Shown one piece after another: positions 38,637-48,495 of a stretch of 64,000 nt of DNA; the stretch's first letter is position 1; the number at the start of each line of letters is the position of its first letter. The notes below the pieces were generated by a model. That model made no database searches, was not told the origin of the DNA, and saw only the letters and a program-made list of their open reading frames with translations. The DNA is from Paraconexibacter algicola (lineage in GTDB: Bacteria; Actinomycetota; Thermoleophilia; Solirubrobacterales; Solirubrobacteraceae). Both the position numbers and the translations under genes were made by a program. The DNA lies in contig NZ_PYYB01000002.1 of the NCBI RefSeq assembly GCF_003044185.1, forward strand, positions 124,001 through 188,000. The letters are read 5' to 3'.

Positions 38637-39932
38637 GTGCGCGCAAGCCCGGCGGTGCTCCTCGCGCTGCTCTTGACGTTCATCGCGGTCCAGGCCAGCC
38701 CTGCCGCAGCATCATCAGAGGACTCGATCGCCGTCACCGGCACGCTGCTGGACACCCGTTCGACACCGCCCAAGCCGGTGCCCAACGTCCAGCTGAGCGT
38801 CGACAGCGGCGGCCAGCAGATCGCGCAGACCCGCTCCGGCGCCGACGGCGCGTTCACGATGCCGCTGCCCGGCTCGGCCGACGACCTGCTCGGTGAGACC
38901 ATCACGGTCAAGCTCGACACCGCGACGCTGCCGTCCGGCACCGAGCTGACGGAGAAGAACAAGACCTCGTTCGAGATCGTCGTCAAGACGAACGCGGACA
39001 TCCCGATCAGCTACCGGATCGGCCCGGAGGCCCCCGCCGGCCCGTCCGGGCTGACGAAGGCCGCGCAGTCCTTCATCAACGGGATCTTCCTCGGGCTGCT
39101 GCTCGCGGTCACCGCGATCGGCCTGTCGCTCGTCTTCGGCACCACCGGCCTGACGAACTTCGCCCACGGCGAGCTCATCACGTTCGGCGCCCTGATGGCC
39201 TACTTCTTCCAGGACTCCTTCAGCTGGGCGTTCATCCCGGCGCTGCTCATCGCGGTGCTGCTGTCGGGGGTGTTCGGCTACGCCAACGACAAGGTGCTGT
39301 GGAAACCGCTGCGCGACCGCGGCACCGGGCTGATCGCGATGATGATCGTCAGCATCGGCCTCGCGATCTTCCTGCGCAACGTCTTCCAGTACCTGTTCGA
39401 CGCCGACAACCACCAGTACACCGACGTGCCGATCCCGCGCGAGCCGTGGCAGATCGGCTCGATCGACATCTCGCAGCGCACGTTCTGGACCGGCCTGATC
39501 TGCGTCGTCATCCTGCTCGCGGTCTCGCTCGCGGTGCAGCGCACGCGGCTGGGCAAGGCGACCCGCGCCGTCTCGGACAACCCGTCGCTGGCGGCCTCCT
39601 CGGGCATCGACGTCAACGGCGTCATCCGCACGATCTGGATCTTCGGCGGAGCGCTCGCCGGCCTCGGCGGCATCCTCTGGGGCATGAACTACGGCTTCGA
39701 CTACCAGGTCGGGTTCAAGATCCTGCTCGCCGTGTTCGCCGCCGTCACCCTCGGCGGCCTGGGCACCATCTGGGGGACGATGGTCGGCGCATTGATCATC
39801 GGCATCCTCACCGAGATGTCCACGCTCGTGATCGCGCCCGAGCTGAAGTACGTGACACCGCTCGTGGTGCTCATCCTGATGCTGTTGATCCGACCCCAGG
39901 GCCTGCTCGGCCGAGCCGAGCGCGTCGGCTAG
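38637..39932 (+). CDS. livH: Branched-chain amino-acid-type ABC permease (LivH) with an N-terminal extracytoplasmic domain
   Basis: A 431-residue permease. The last 295 residues or so are a standard LivH membrane domain (GLLLAVTAIGLSLVFGTTGLTNFAHGE and the later GFKILLAVFAAVTLGGLGTIWG). In front sits a signal-peptide-like stretch (5-25) and about 100 residues resembling a carboxypeptidase-regulatory-like, immunoglobulin-type fold (SIAVTGTLLD, then TRSGADGAFTMPLPG, then TFEIVVK-type strands). This would lie outside the membrane. UrtB-type permeases also carry N-terminal extensions. GTG start chosen from GGAGG 5 nt upstream. First gene of the liv operon. Confidence 0.9.
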   Translation: MRASPAVLLALLLTFIAVQASPAAASSEDSIAVTGTLLDTRSTPPKPVPNVQLSVDSGGQQIAQTRSGADGAFTMPLPGSADDLLGETITVKLDTATLPSGTELTEKNKTSFEIVVKTNADIPISYRIGPEAPAGPSGLTKAAQSFINGIFLGLLLAVTAIGLSLVFGTTGLTNFAHGELITFGALMAYFFQDSFSWAFIPALLIAVLLSGVFGYANDKVLWKPLRDRGTGLIAMMIVSIGLAIFLRNVFQYLFDADNHQYTDVPIPREPWQIGSIDISQRTFWTGLICVVILLAVSLAVQRTRLGKATRAVSDNPSLAASSGIDVNGVIRTIWIFGGALAGLGGILWGMNYGFDYQVGFKILLAVFAAVTLGGLGTIWGTMVGALIIGILTEMSTLVIAPELKYVTPLVVLILMLLIRPQGLLGRAERVG

Positions 39933-39947
39933 AAAGAGGAACGTGCG

Positions 39948-40943
39948 ATGAGCTGGATGGACGTCCTCTCCGGAGCGATCGAGCAGGCCCTCGGGCCGCA
40001 GGCGATCGTCTTCTGCCTGGCCGCGATCGGCCTGAACATCCACTTCGGATACACCGGCCTGCTGAACTTCGGTCAGGCGGCCTTCATGATGGTCGGCGGC
40101 TACGCCATGGCCTCGCTGGTGCAGACCTGGGGGTGGAACCTCTGGGTCAGCATCGTCGTCGGCCTGCTGCTGAGCATCGTGCTCGCGCTCGCGCTCGGCG
40201 TCCCGACGTTGCGGCTGCGCGCCGACTACCTCGCGATCGCCACGATCGCCGCGGCCGAGGCGATCAGACAGACGCTCGGCGCCTCGAGTCTCAACGACCA
40301 GTTCGGCGGGCAGGACGGCCGTTTCGGGTTCGCCGACTCGATGAAGGACATCAACCCGATCTCGAGCAACGTCGACATCTTCGGCTTCCTCGAGTTCCGC
40401 AACTACGACTTCTTCATCATGCTCGTCGGCTGGTCGCTGGTGGCCGTGCTGTGCGTGCTCGTGTTCCTGCTGATGCGCAGCCCCTGGGGCCGCGTGCTGA
40501 AGTCGATCCGCGAGGACGAGGACGCCGTGCGCAGCCTCGGCAAGAACGTCTTCGGCTTCAAGATGCAGGCGCTCGTGATCGGCGGCATGATCGGCGCGCT
40601 CGCCGGCATGATGAGCGGCCTGGCGACCGACAACGTCGCCCCGTCGGACTTCGCGACCGACACGACGTTCTTCACCTACACCGTGCTGCTGATCGGCGGC
40701 GCGGCACGCGTGCTCGGCCCGGTGGCCGGCGCCCTGATCTTCTGGTTCTTCCTCAACGGGCTGGACCTGTTCTTCGACAAGGCGACCGGACCGGACGGGT
40801 TCATCCCCGAGGCGATCATGTCGCCCGACCAGGCGAGCCTCATGCGCCTGATCGTCATGGGCCTGGTGCTGATGCTGTTGATGATCTTCCGCCCGCAGGG
40901 CATCTTCGGAGACCGAAAGGAGCTGGCGATCGATGGCCGCTGA
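39948..40943 (+). CDS. livM: Branched-chain amino-acid-type ABC permease (LivM)
   Basis: The second membrane subunit of the importer, 331 residues with eight or so helices. Family phrases are IGLNIHFGYTGLLNFGQAAFMMVGGYAMA near the start and the EAA-like cytoplasmic loop RSPWGRVLKSIREDEDAVRSLGKNVFGFKM, which docks on the ATPases. GAGGAA precedes the ATG after a 15-nt gap from livH. Its last 11 bp overlap livG. Confidence 0.95.
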   Translation: MSWMDVLSGAIEQALGPQAIVFCLAAIGLNIHFGYTGLLNFGQAAFMMVGGYAMASLVQTWGWNLWVSIVVGLLLSIVLALALGVPTLRLRADYLAIATIAAAEAIRQTLGASSLNDQFGGQDGRFGFADSMKDINPISSNVDIFGFLEFRNYDFFIMLVGWSLVAVLCVLVFLLMRSPWGRVLKSIREDEDAVRSLGKNVFGFKMQALVIGGMIGALAGMMSGLATDNVAPSDFATDTTFFTYTVLLIGGAARVLGPVAGALIFWFFLNGLDLFFDKATGPDGFIPEAIMSPDQASLMRLIVMGLVLMLLMIFRPQGIFGDRKELAIDGR

Positions 40944-41820
40944 GCCGACCGCCGAGAGGACCGACGCGATCCTCGTCGCGGACAACGTCAGCCGCACGTT
41001 CGGGGGCCTCGCGGCCGTCGACGTCGAGCACTTCGAGATCCAGCGGGGCAAGATCACCGCCCTCATCGGGCCCAACGGCGCGGGGAAGACGACGTTCTTC
41101 AACCTGCTCACCGGCTTCGACGAGCCCGACACCGGCACCTGGGCGTTCAACGGCCAGCAGCTCGCGGGCGTCCCGCCGCACAAGGTCGCCCGCCGGGGCA
41201 TGGTCCGGACGTTCCAGCTGACGAAGGTGCTGTCGCGCCTGACCGTCATCGAGAACATGCGCCTGGGCGCGACCGGGCAGCGCGGCGAGCGGCTGCTGCC
41301 GAGCCTCGTGAAGAGCCTGTGGTCCGGCGAGGAGGACGCGAACACCAAGCGCGCGGACGAGCTGCTCCAGCGGTTCAAGCTCGACGCCAAGCGCGAGGAC
41401 TTCGCCGGCTCGCTCTCGGGCGGGCAGCGCAAGCTGCTGGAGATGGCCCGCGCGCTGATGGTCGACCCGGAGCTGATCATGCTCGACGAGCCGATGGCGG
41501 GCGTGAACCCGGCGCTGAAGCAGTCGCTGCTCGGCCACGTGAAGTCGCTGCGCGACGAGGGCCGCACCGTCCTGTTCGTCGAGCACGACATGGACATGGT
41601 CCGGGACATCTCCGACTGGGTCGTCGTCATGGCGGCCGGGAAGATCGTCTCCGAGGGCCCGCCGGACACCGTGATGTCCGACCCGGCGGTCATCGACGCC
41701 TACCTCGGCGCGCACCACGACATGGACCTCGACGGCGAGGCCGAGGCGACGATCCTCGCCGACGCCGAGGCCGAACTCGAAGAGCAGATCGCCGAGCAGG
41801 AGAGCGAGAAGAGCGAATGA
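40933..41820 (+). CDS. livG: Branched-chain amino-acid-type ABC ATPase (LivG)
   Basis: A 295-residue ATP-binding subunit. It has Walker A GPNGAGKTT (46-54), the LivG-type MVRTFQLTKVLSRLTVIENM, signature LSGGQRKLLEMARALM, Walker B LIMLDEPMAGVNP and the H-loop VEHDMDMV. The acidic C-terminal 35 residues (EAEATILADAEAELEEQIAEQ) go beyond the usual LivG end and may form a helix. The gene overlaps livM by 11 bp and livF by 4 bp, so subunits are made in step. Confidence 0.96.
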   Translation: MAAEPTAERTDAILVADNVSRTFGGLAAVDVEHFEIQRGKITALIGPNGAGKTTFFNLLTGFDEPDTGTWAFNGQQLAGVPPHKVARRGMVRTFQLTKVLSRLTVIENMRLGATGQRGERLLPSLVKSLWSGEEDANTKRADELLQRFKLDAKREDFAGSLSGGQRKLLEMARALMVDPELIMLDEPMAGVNPALKQSLLGHVKSLRDEGRTVLFVEHDMDMVRDISDWVVVMAAGKIVSEGPPDTVMSDPAVIDAYLGAHHDMDLDGEAEATILADAEAELEEQIAEQESEKSE

Positions 41821-42569
41821 CCGTCGACGTCACCTCTCCCGAGGGCGCGCTGCTGCGCGCGGACAACCTCATCGCCGGCTACCTGCCGGGCGTGAACATC
41901 CTCAACGGTGCGAGCCTGCACTGCCACGAGGGCGAGCTCATCGGGATCATCGGTCCCAACGGCGCGGGCAAGTCCACGTTCCTGAAGGCGCTGTTCGGGC
42001 TCGTGAACATCCACGAGGGGACCGTCACCCTGCGCGGCGAGAGCATCACCGGGCTGCGCGCCGACAAGCTCGTCGCCGCGGGCGTCGGGTTCGTGCCGCA
42101 GACGAACAACGTCTTCCCGTCGCTGACGGTCGGCGAGAACCTCGAGATGGGCGTGTACCTCGACCCGTCGAAGTTCGAGCAGCAGTACGCGTACGTCAGC
42201 GAGATCTTCCCCCGCCTGGCCGAGCGGCGCGACCAGCGCGCCGGCTCGCTGTCCGGCGGCGAGCGCCAGATGGTCGCGATGGGCCGCGCGCTGATGATGA
42301 GCCCGTCGGTGCTGCTGCTGGACGAGCCGTCCGCCGGCCTCTCCCCCGCCCTGCAGGACGAGGTGTTCCTGCGCACGAAGACCATCAACGAGGCGGGCGT
42401 CTCGGTGATCATGGTCGAGCAGAACGCGCGCCGCTGCCTGCAGGTCTGCGATCGCGGCTACGTCCTGGACCAGGGCAAGGACGCCTACACGGCCAGCGGC
42501 CGCCAGCTCATGAACGACCCGAAGGTCATCGAGCTGTACCTCGGCACGCTCGCCAAGAGCGTCTCCTAG
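41817..42569 (+). CDS. livF: Branched-chain amino-acid-type ABC ATPase (LivF)
   Basis: A 250-residue ATP-binding subunit with Walker A GPNGAGKST (46-54), signature LSGGERQMVAMGRALM, Walker B VLLLDEPSAGLSP and the LivF end (IELYLG). It forms the ATPase pair with LivG. The ATG overlaps the livG stop (ATGA). It is the last gene of the operon; a strong hairpin follows. No binding-protein gene lies in the operon itself, but one converges on it. Confidence 0.96.
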   Translation: MTVDVTSPEGALLRADNLIAGYLPGVNILNGASLHCHEGELIGIIGPNGAGKSTFLKALFGLVNIHEGTVTLRGESITGLRADKLVAAGVGFVPQTNNVFPSLTVGENLEMGVYLDPSKFEQQYAYVSEIFPRLAERRDQRAGSLSGGERQMVAMGRALMMSPSVLLLDEPSAGLSPALQDEVFLRTKTINEAGVSVIMVEQNARRCLQVCDRGYVLDQGKDAYTASGRQLMNDPKVIELYLGTLAKSVS

Positions 42570-42663
42570 CCGCGCTCGCGGCCCCCGCTTCCCGCGCCCC
42601 GGCCCGCTCCCGCGGTCCGGGGCGCCGTCGCGTCCGGGGCCGGGAACGGGCCCGGGAACGGCC

Positions 42664-42688
42664 GAGGGCCCGGGAGACCCGGGCCCTC
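42664..42688. terminator. Perfect hairpin between livF and the convergent binding-protein gene
   Basis: An 11-bp perfect stem (GAGGGCCCGGG and its inverse) with a 3-nt AGA loop. Its place between two convergent stops suggests termination in both directions. Confidence 0.7.
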
Positions 42689-42713
42689 GTCCACTGCTGC
42701 GGGTGTCGCGTGA

Positions 42714-43991
42714 CTACTCGACGACGCCCGTGATGTACTCGAGGTTCTTGTAGTTGTTGTCGTCCTCGTACTCGAAGATGCCGATCGTGGCCTTCGAGGG
42801 CGAGCCGGTGTCGTTGAGGTCCACCGGGCCGGAGACACCGTCGTAGTCGATGTCCTTGCCGTCCGCGAGGAGCGCCTTGCAGGCCTCGAACGTCTCGCAC
42901 TTCTCGCCGTCACGCGAGATCGCGACGAGCTGCGACGCGATGCTCTTGCCCGAGTCGTCCTTGGCCGCCTCGGCCGCGAGCGCGGTCATGATCGTGGCGT
43001 CGTAGGACTCCGGCCCGTAGGTGAAGTCCTTGAGCTTCGGGTCGACCTCGAGCATGCGCTCCTTGAAGTCGTCCTTCAGCTCGGCGCCCGGGTAGGTGGC
43101 CTTGATGCCGGTCAGCGTGCCCTTGGGGAAGTCCTTGCCGTAGTCGGCGGTGTTGCCGTCGACGAAGTAGGTCTGGACGTCCTCCGGGCCGATGCCCGCG
43201 GACTCGAAGCCCGGGATGATCTTCGTGGTCTCGTTGAACGCGATCAGGACGATGGCGTCCGGCTTGGCGTCCTTGATCTTCTGGATCTCGGACGTGTACG
43301 ACGTCGCGTCGACGCTGTACAGGACCTTCGCGGCGACCTTGCCGCCCTGGTCGGTGATGGTCTTCTCGACGTTGTCGGCCAGCGCCTCGCCGTACGCCTC
43401 CTGGCGGGCCAGGATGGCGACGTTCTTGGCGCCGTCCTTCAGGACCAGGTTGCCGAGGACGTTGCCCTGGAGCACGTCGGACGGCGCGGTCCGGAAGTAG
43501 AGGCCCTTGTCGTCGTAGGTGTCGAACGCGGTCGACGTGTTGGCCGGCGAGAACTGCACGACGCCGGCGCTCGTGATCTTGTCGATGACCGACAGGGAGA
43601 CGCTGGAGCTCGCGGCGCCGATGATCGAGTCGGCCTTGCCCGCGAGGAGCTTGTCGACGGAGCCCGGAGCGATCTTCGGGGTGCCGTCGCCGGAGTCCGC
43701 CTTCACCTGCGTGACGTCCTTGCCGAGCACGCCACCAGCGGCGTTGATGTCCTTGACCGCGAGGTCCACGCCCGCGAACTCGGGCGGCCCGAGGAAGGCG
43801 AGGTCGCCGGTCGACGGGAGCAGCGTGCCGACGACGAGCTGACCGTCGCCCTTGCTGGTCTCCGCGGCCGCCGTCGAAGTCGTGCCGGTGCTCGCGGTCT
43901 CGCTCTCCTCGTCATCGCCACAGGCGGCGATTCCGAGTGCTCCCACGGCAAGGACGGCGGCGATGTTCGCCGTACGGAAACTGCGCTTCAT
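42714..43991 (-). CDS. Branched-chain amino-acid-type substrate-binding lipoprotein
   Basis: A 425-residue periplasmic-binding-type protein. It has a lipoprotein signal with lipobox LGIAAC (C24), a Thr/Ser/Glu-rich spacer and then a type I fold (VVGTLLPSTGDLAFLGPPEFAGVDLAVKDINAAGGVLG). Ligand-pocket stretches such as GAASSSVSLSVIDKI and RQEAYGEALAD fit LivJ-like proteins. It most likely feeds the livHMGF permease whose operon runs towards it. GGAGG lies 6 nt before the ATG. The 181-bp upstream gap holds its promoter, which I cannot place with confidence. Confidence 0.93.
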   Translation of the reverse strand: MKRSFRTANIAAVLAVGALGIAACGDDEESETASTGTTSTAAAETSKGDGQLVVGTLLPSTGDLAFLGPPEFAGVDLAVKDINAAGGVLGKDVTQVKADSGDGTPKIAPGSVDKLLAGKADSIIGAASSSVSLSVIDKITSAGVVQFSPANTSTAFDTYDDKGLYFRTAPSDVLQGNVLGNLVLKDGAKNVAILARQEAYGEALADNVEKTITDQGGKVAAKVLYSVDATSYTSEIQKIKDAKPDAIVLIAFNETTKIIPGFESAGIGPEDVQTYFVDGNTADYGKDFPKGTLTGIKATYPGAELKDDFKERMLEVDPKLKDFTYGPESYDATIMTALAAEAAKDDSGKSIASQLVAISRDGEKCETFEACKALLADGKDIDYDGVSGPVDLNDTGSPSKATIGIFEYEDDNNYKNLEYITGVVE

Positions 43992-44103
43992 AGATCCTCC
44001 GGATCGGAACGAATGGAGTGTCCGCGCCGGGACCCCGGCGAAGACGCCCGCAGTATCTTTGTTTCGCGGGTGTGAAGCAACCTCCCGCGGCGGCAGATCG
44101 GTC

Positions 44104-44123
44104 CACACCGGTTTGTACACCGT
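44104..44123. promoter_or_regulatory. Direct repeat ACACCG upstream of the binding-protein gene
   Basis: ACACCG occurs twice with a 13-nt period (CACACCGG then TACACCGT), upstream of the binding-protein gene. It may be an operator half-site pair; this is only a visual impression. Confidence 0.25.
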
Positions 44124-44172
44124 GACGGTCCCCGGTCCGCTTGTCCCGCGCGGGACGCGGCGACGTCCGATG

Positions 44173-45462
44173 TCAGTCGCCGGACGGCAGGACCGCGTCG
44201 ACGACGAGGCGCTCCCCGTCGAGGCGGCGGACCGCGAAGCGGTCGAGCGTCGTGTCGCCCGTGCGCGTGATCGAGTACGTCCCGAGCGCCGAACGGCGGT
44301 CGCGGACGTCGAGGATCGCGTCGATCACCGCCTGGCGGTCGTTGCCGCGCTCCCCGGCGGCCTCGATGCCCAGCAGGACGAGCTTCATCGCCTCGTAGCC
44401 GTAGATGGCGGCCGGGTCCGGCTCGCGCCCGTACCGCTCCCGGTAGGTACGCAGGAACGCCCGCCCGGAGGCCGGGAGGTTCTCCGCGTCGAGCTCGGGG
44501 CTCGTCAGCACCAGCCGCTGCGCGACCGCGCCGAGCCGCGCGACGACCTCGGCCTGCGGCGCCCCGGTGGCGAACAGGCGCACCGACGGCGCGCGGGTGC
44601 CGAGCACGCGCAGCAGCGCGACCGCCCGGCGGTCGACCTCGCCGCCGTAGAACAGGCAGTCGGCCCCGGACTCGAGCAGGCGCTCGGCCTCGTCGTCGGC
44701 GACGTCGCGGTCGAGGTCGACGTCCTCGGTCTTCGCGATCTTCAGCTCCTGCCGCGGCGCGGCGAGCGTGACCGCGTCGGCGATGCCGCGGCCGTCGAGC
44801 GAGCGGTCGTGCAGCACGAACAGGGACGTGCACTCGCGCTCGGCCAGCAGGCCCGCGGCGGCGTCGGCGTGGGCGGCGTCGTCGGGCACGACGCGCGCGA
44901 ACGTGCGACGCCCCGACGGGTAGTACTTGTCGGGCTCGCCCTTGGCGGCGCCGTCGGCCTGCGTGAGGCCGGTGTAGCTCGCCAGCGGCGAGACCTGCGG
45001 GACCGTCGCCTGGTTGAGGACCGGGATCGAGACCGCGGAGGACGCCCCGTCGAGGCCGCCGAGGAAGGCGATCGCGGTCTTGTCGCGGGCGGCGGTCTGC
45101 GCGTTGGCGATGACCTTCTCCGGGTCGGAGCCCGGGCCGTCGGTGGAGCCGTCGTCGGTGCCCACGTACTTGACGGTGAAGCCGCCGACCCGCCCGCCGG
45201 CCTCGAGCAGCGCGAGCTTCTCGCCGCGGCTGACGGAGGCGGCGCGCTCGCCGGCCTCACCGGTCAGCGGCAGGCTCGAGTAGACGGTGAGGCTGTCGGA
45301 ACCGGTCGAGGTGCCACGGTTGGGCTCGTCGTCGGAGCCGCCGCAGGCGACGAGCCCGACGGCCCCGGCGCCCACCGCGAGCACGGCGAGGGTCCGCCGG
45401 AGCACCGACGGACGCTCGCGACCGGCCGAAAGGCCGGGGCGCGGGGACGCTTCGGACGGCAC
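44173..45462 (-). CDS. Second type I substrate-binding lipoprotein
   Basis: A 429-residue ABC-type binding protein, unlike the first in detail. Lipobox LVAC with C40, then a Ser/Thr/Asp spacer and a type I fold (LTVYSSLPLTGEAGERAASVSRGEKLALLEAGGRVGG region). Later parts fit the amino-acid-binding group: AIYGYEAMKLVLLGIEAAG and a final DRFAVRRLDG. The annotated GTG gives 19 extra residues before the signal peptide; a GTG at codon 20 would put the signal at the very start. It lies 19 nt after a 54-residue membrane protein gene. Ligand unknown. Confidence 0.87.
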   Translation of the reverse strand: MPSEASPRPGLSAGRERPSVLRRTLAVLAVGAGAVGLVACGGSDDEPNRGTSTGSDSLTVYSSLPLTGEAGERAASVSRGEKLALLEAGGRVGGFTVKYVGTDDGSTDGPGSDPEKVIANAQTAARDKTAIAFLGGLDGASSAVSIPVLNQATVPQVSPLASYTGLTQADGAAKGEPDKYYPSGRRTFARVVPDDAAHADAAAGLLAERECTSLFVLHDRSLDGRGIADAVTLAAPRQELKIAKTEDVDLDRDVADDEAERLLESGADCLFYGGEVDRRAVALLRVLGTRAPSVRLFATGAPQAEVVARLGAVAQRLVLTSPELDAENLPASGRAFLRTYRERYGREPDPAAIYGYEAMKLVLLGIEAAGERGNDRQAVIDAILDVRDRRSALGTYSITRTGDTTLDRFAVRRLDGERLVVDAVLPSGD

Positions 45463-45481
45463 GACCGGCGGCGCCCGCTGG

Positions 45482-45646
45482 CTACTGGCGTCCGTTGGAC
45501 GGCAGGTACTTCGTGCCGATCTGCACGAGGCAGCCGACGAGGACGATCAGCGTCGTGATCATGAAGGCGTCGATCCCCTTGGCGCCGATCGACCAGAGGA
45601 CGAGCCAGACGACGAGGCCCGCGGTGGAGGTGAGGACGAGCTGCAT
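45482..45646 (-). CDS. 54-residue two-helix membrane protein
   Basis: A very short gene that is easy to miss. The protein starts MQLVLTSTAGLVVWLVLWSI and has a second helix (FMITTLIVLVGCLV) and a polar end (GTKYLPSNGRQ). Support for it being real is a -10-like TACCCT exactly 6 nt before the ATG, sensible helix boundaries, and codon use with G or C at nearly every third position. It lies between trpA and the second binding-protein gene, same strand as both. Family not recognised. Confidence 0.7.
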   Translation of the reverse strand: MQLVLTSTAGLVVWLVLWSIGAKGIDAFMITTLIVLVGCLVQIGTKYLPSNGRQ

Positions 45647-45652
45647 GCGCGA

Positions 45653-45658
45653 AGGGTA
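45653..45658 (-). promoter_or_regulatory. -10 box TACCCT, leaderless promoter of the 54-residue protein gene
   Basis: TACCCT on the minus strand, 6 nt before the ATG; the second binding-protein gene may be read from it too. Confidence 0.5.
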
Positions 45659-45696
45659 TCCGAGGCGGTCCCGGCCCCGCGTGCCGACCGTCGCGC

Positions 45697-45717
45697 GCAG
45701 GCGCCCGGCGCGCCTGC
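45697..45717 (-). terminator. Hairpin after trpA
   Basis: An 8-bp stem (GCAGGCGC with GCGCCTGC) and 5-nt loop, just downstream of the trpA stop on the minus strand. No U-run. Confidence 0.4.
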
Positions 45718-45740
45718 TGGCGCGCCGGCGGTGGCGCCGG

Positions 45741-46543
45741 TCAGTGCTCGAGGCCGTCCGCGAGCCCGCGCACGACCGCGCGCACGGCGGCCGCGGGGTC
45801 GGCCGCCTCCCCCGCCTCGCGCACGAGGCGGCTGCCGACGATCACGCCGTCCGCACCCGCGTCGGCGGCCTGGCGGGCCTGCTCCGGGGTCGCGATCCCG
45901 AAGCCCAGCGCGACCGGGACGTCGGTCGCGGCCTTCGCCCGCGCGACGATCGACCCGAACTGGTCGGCGAGCGCGGCGCGCTCCCCCGTCGTGCCGACGA
46001 CCGACACCGTGTAGAGGAAGCCGCGGGCCTCCGCGCCGATGCGGCCGAGCCGCTCGTCCGGCGTCGTCGGGGCGACGAGCGGCACGAGCGCGATGCCGTG
46101 CTCCTCGCAGGCCGGCAGCAGCGCCGCCGCCTCCTCCATCGGCAGGTCGGGCACGATCAGGCCGCTGCCGCCCGCGTCGGCGAGCTGCCGCGCGAACGCG
46201 TCCGCGCCCCGCGCCAGCACGAGCTGCGCGTAGCACATGAGCACGACCGGGACGCGCGGGGCCAGCGCCTCGCACTGGCGCAGCACGGCGTCGACGGTCG
46301 ACCCGGCGGCGAGCGCCCGCGTGCCCGCCTCGTGGATGACCGGGCCGTCGGCCAGCGGGTCGCTGAACGGCACGCCGAGCTCGACGAGGTCGGCGCCCCC
46401 GTCCGCGTAGGCCTGCCCGATCGCCCGCGCGGTCGCGTCGTCGGGGAAGCCCGCCATCAGGTACGGCATCAGCGCCGCCCGGCGCCCGTGCTCGCGGAAC
46501 GCGGCGGCGATCCGCTCGGCGCCCGCGTTCGTCGTCGTCGTGC

Positions 46544-46547
<4 letters not shown>
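45741..46547 (-). CDS. trpA: Tryptophan synthase alpha chain
   Basis: Splits indole-3-glycerol phosphate to indole, which is channelled to TrpB. The 268-residue TIM barrel carries YLMAGFPD, the catalytic Glu in [17 protein letters not shown], the catalytic Asp region [10 protein letters not shown], and the phosphate-binding GFGIATPEQ and [11 protein letters not shown]. The GTG start overlaps the trpB stop (GTGA). It is the last gene of trpF-trpB-trpA, followed by a hairpin. Confidence 0.97.
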
Positions 46548-47772
<1,225 letters not shown>

Positions 47773-47776
<4 letters not shown>

Positions 47777-48462
47777 GACGCCACCTCCTGGGTCTCGGTG
47801 TCGGGTTGCGGATCGTCCAGCGCGACCGTCGCCGCGACGGCCTGCGCGAACGCCGCGATCCGCTGCGGGTCCTTCACGCCGGGAGCGACCTCCACCCCGC
47901 TGGCGACGTCGACCGCGAACGGCCGGACCTGCTCGATCGCCGCCCCGACGTTCTCGGGGGTCAGGCCACCGGACAGGATCAGCGGCACGCGCGAGCGACG
48001 CCGCGCCACGAGGCCGTGGTCGAAGGTCTGCCCGGTGCCCCCGACCTCGCCCGGGACGTGCGCGTCGAGCAGGTGGAAATCGGTCAGGTACGGGTTGAGC
48101 GCGGTGATGTCGCCCTGGTCGCGCACGCGCGCCGCCTTGATGACCTTGGCGCCCGTGCGACGCGCCACCTCGGCGGCGAACGACGGGCCCTCGTCCCCGT
48201 GCAGCTGGACCATCGTCAGTCCGACGGTGTCGACCGTCCGCGCGATCTCGTCCAGCGGCGCGTTGACGAACACGCCCGCGACCTGCACCTGGCGGCGCAG
48301 GGTGCGCGCGACGAGCTCGGCCTCCGGCAGCTCGACGAACCGCTTGGAGCCCGGCCACAGGATCATCCCGATGGCCCAGGCCCCCGCCTCGACCGCCGCC
48401 TGGGCGTCCTCGAGGCGGGTGATCCCGCAGAACTTGATCCGGGGGGCGCGTTCGCTGCTCAC
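47773..48462 (-). CDS. trpF: Phosphoribosylanthranilate isomerase
   Basis: Isomerises phosphoribosylanthranilate, step three of tryptophan synthesis. The 229-residue TIM barrel has the catalytic Cys in [12 protein letters not shown] (9-20), VQLHGDE, and the phosphate-site [10 protein letters not shown] and VDVASGVE. The GTG start lies 6 nt after TACGAT, so it begins its own leaderless transcript with trpB and trpA rather than depending on trpC upstream. About 20 residues at the C-terminus go beyond the usual end. Confidence 0.96.
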
Positions 48463-48468
48463 CCGTCC

Positions 48469-48474
48469 ATCGTA
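48469..48474 (-). promoter_or_regulatory. -10 box TACGAT, leaderless promoter of trpFBA
   Basis: TACGAT on the minus strand, 6 nt before the trpF GTG. A leaderless start leaves no room for a trp attenuator. Confidence 0.5.
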
Positions 48475-48495
48475 GGCCAGCGGTGGCGCGGGCCG

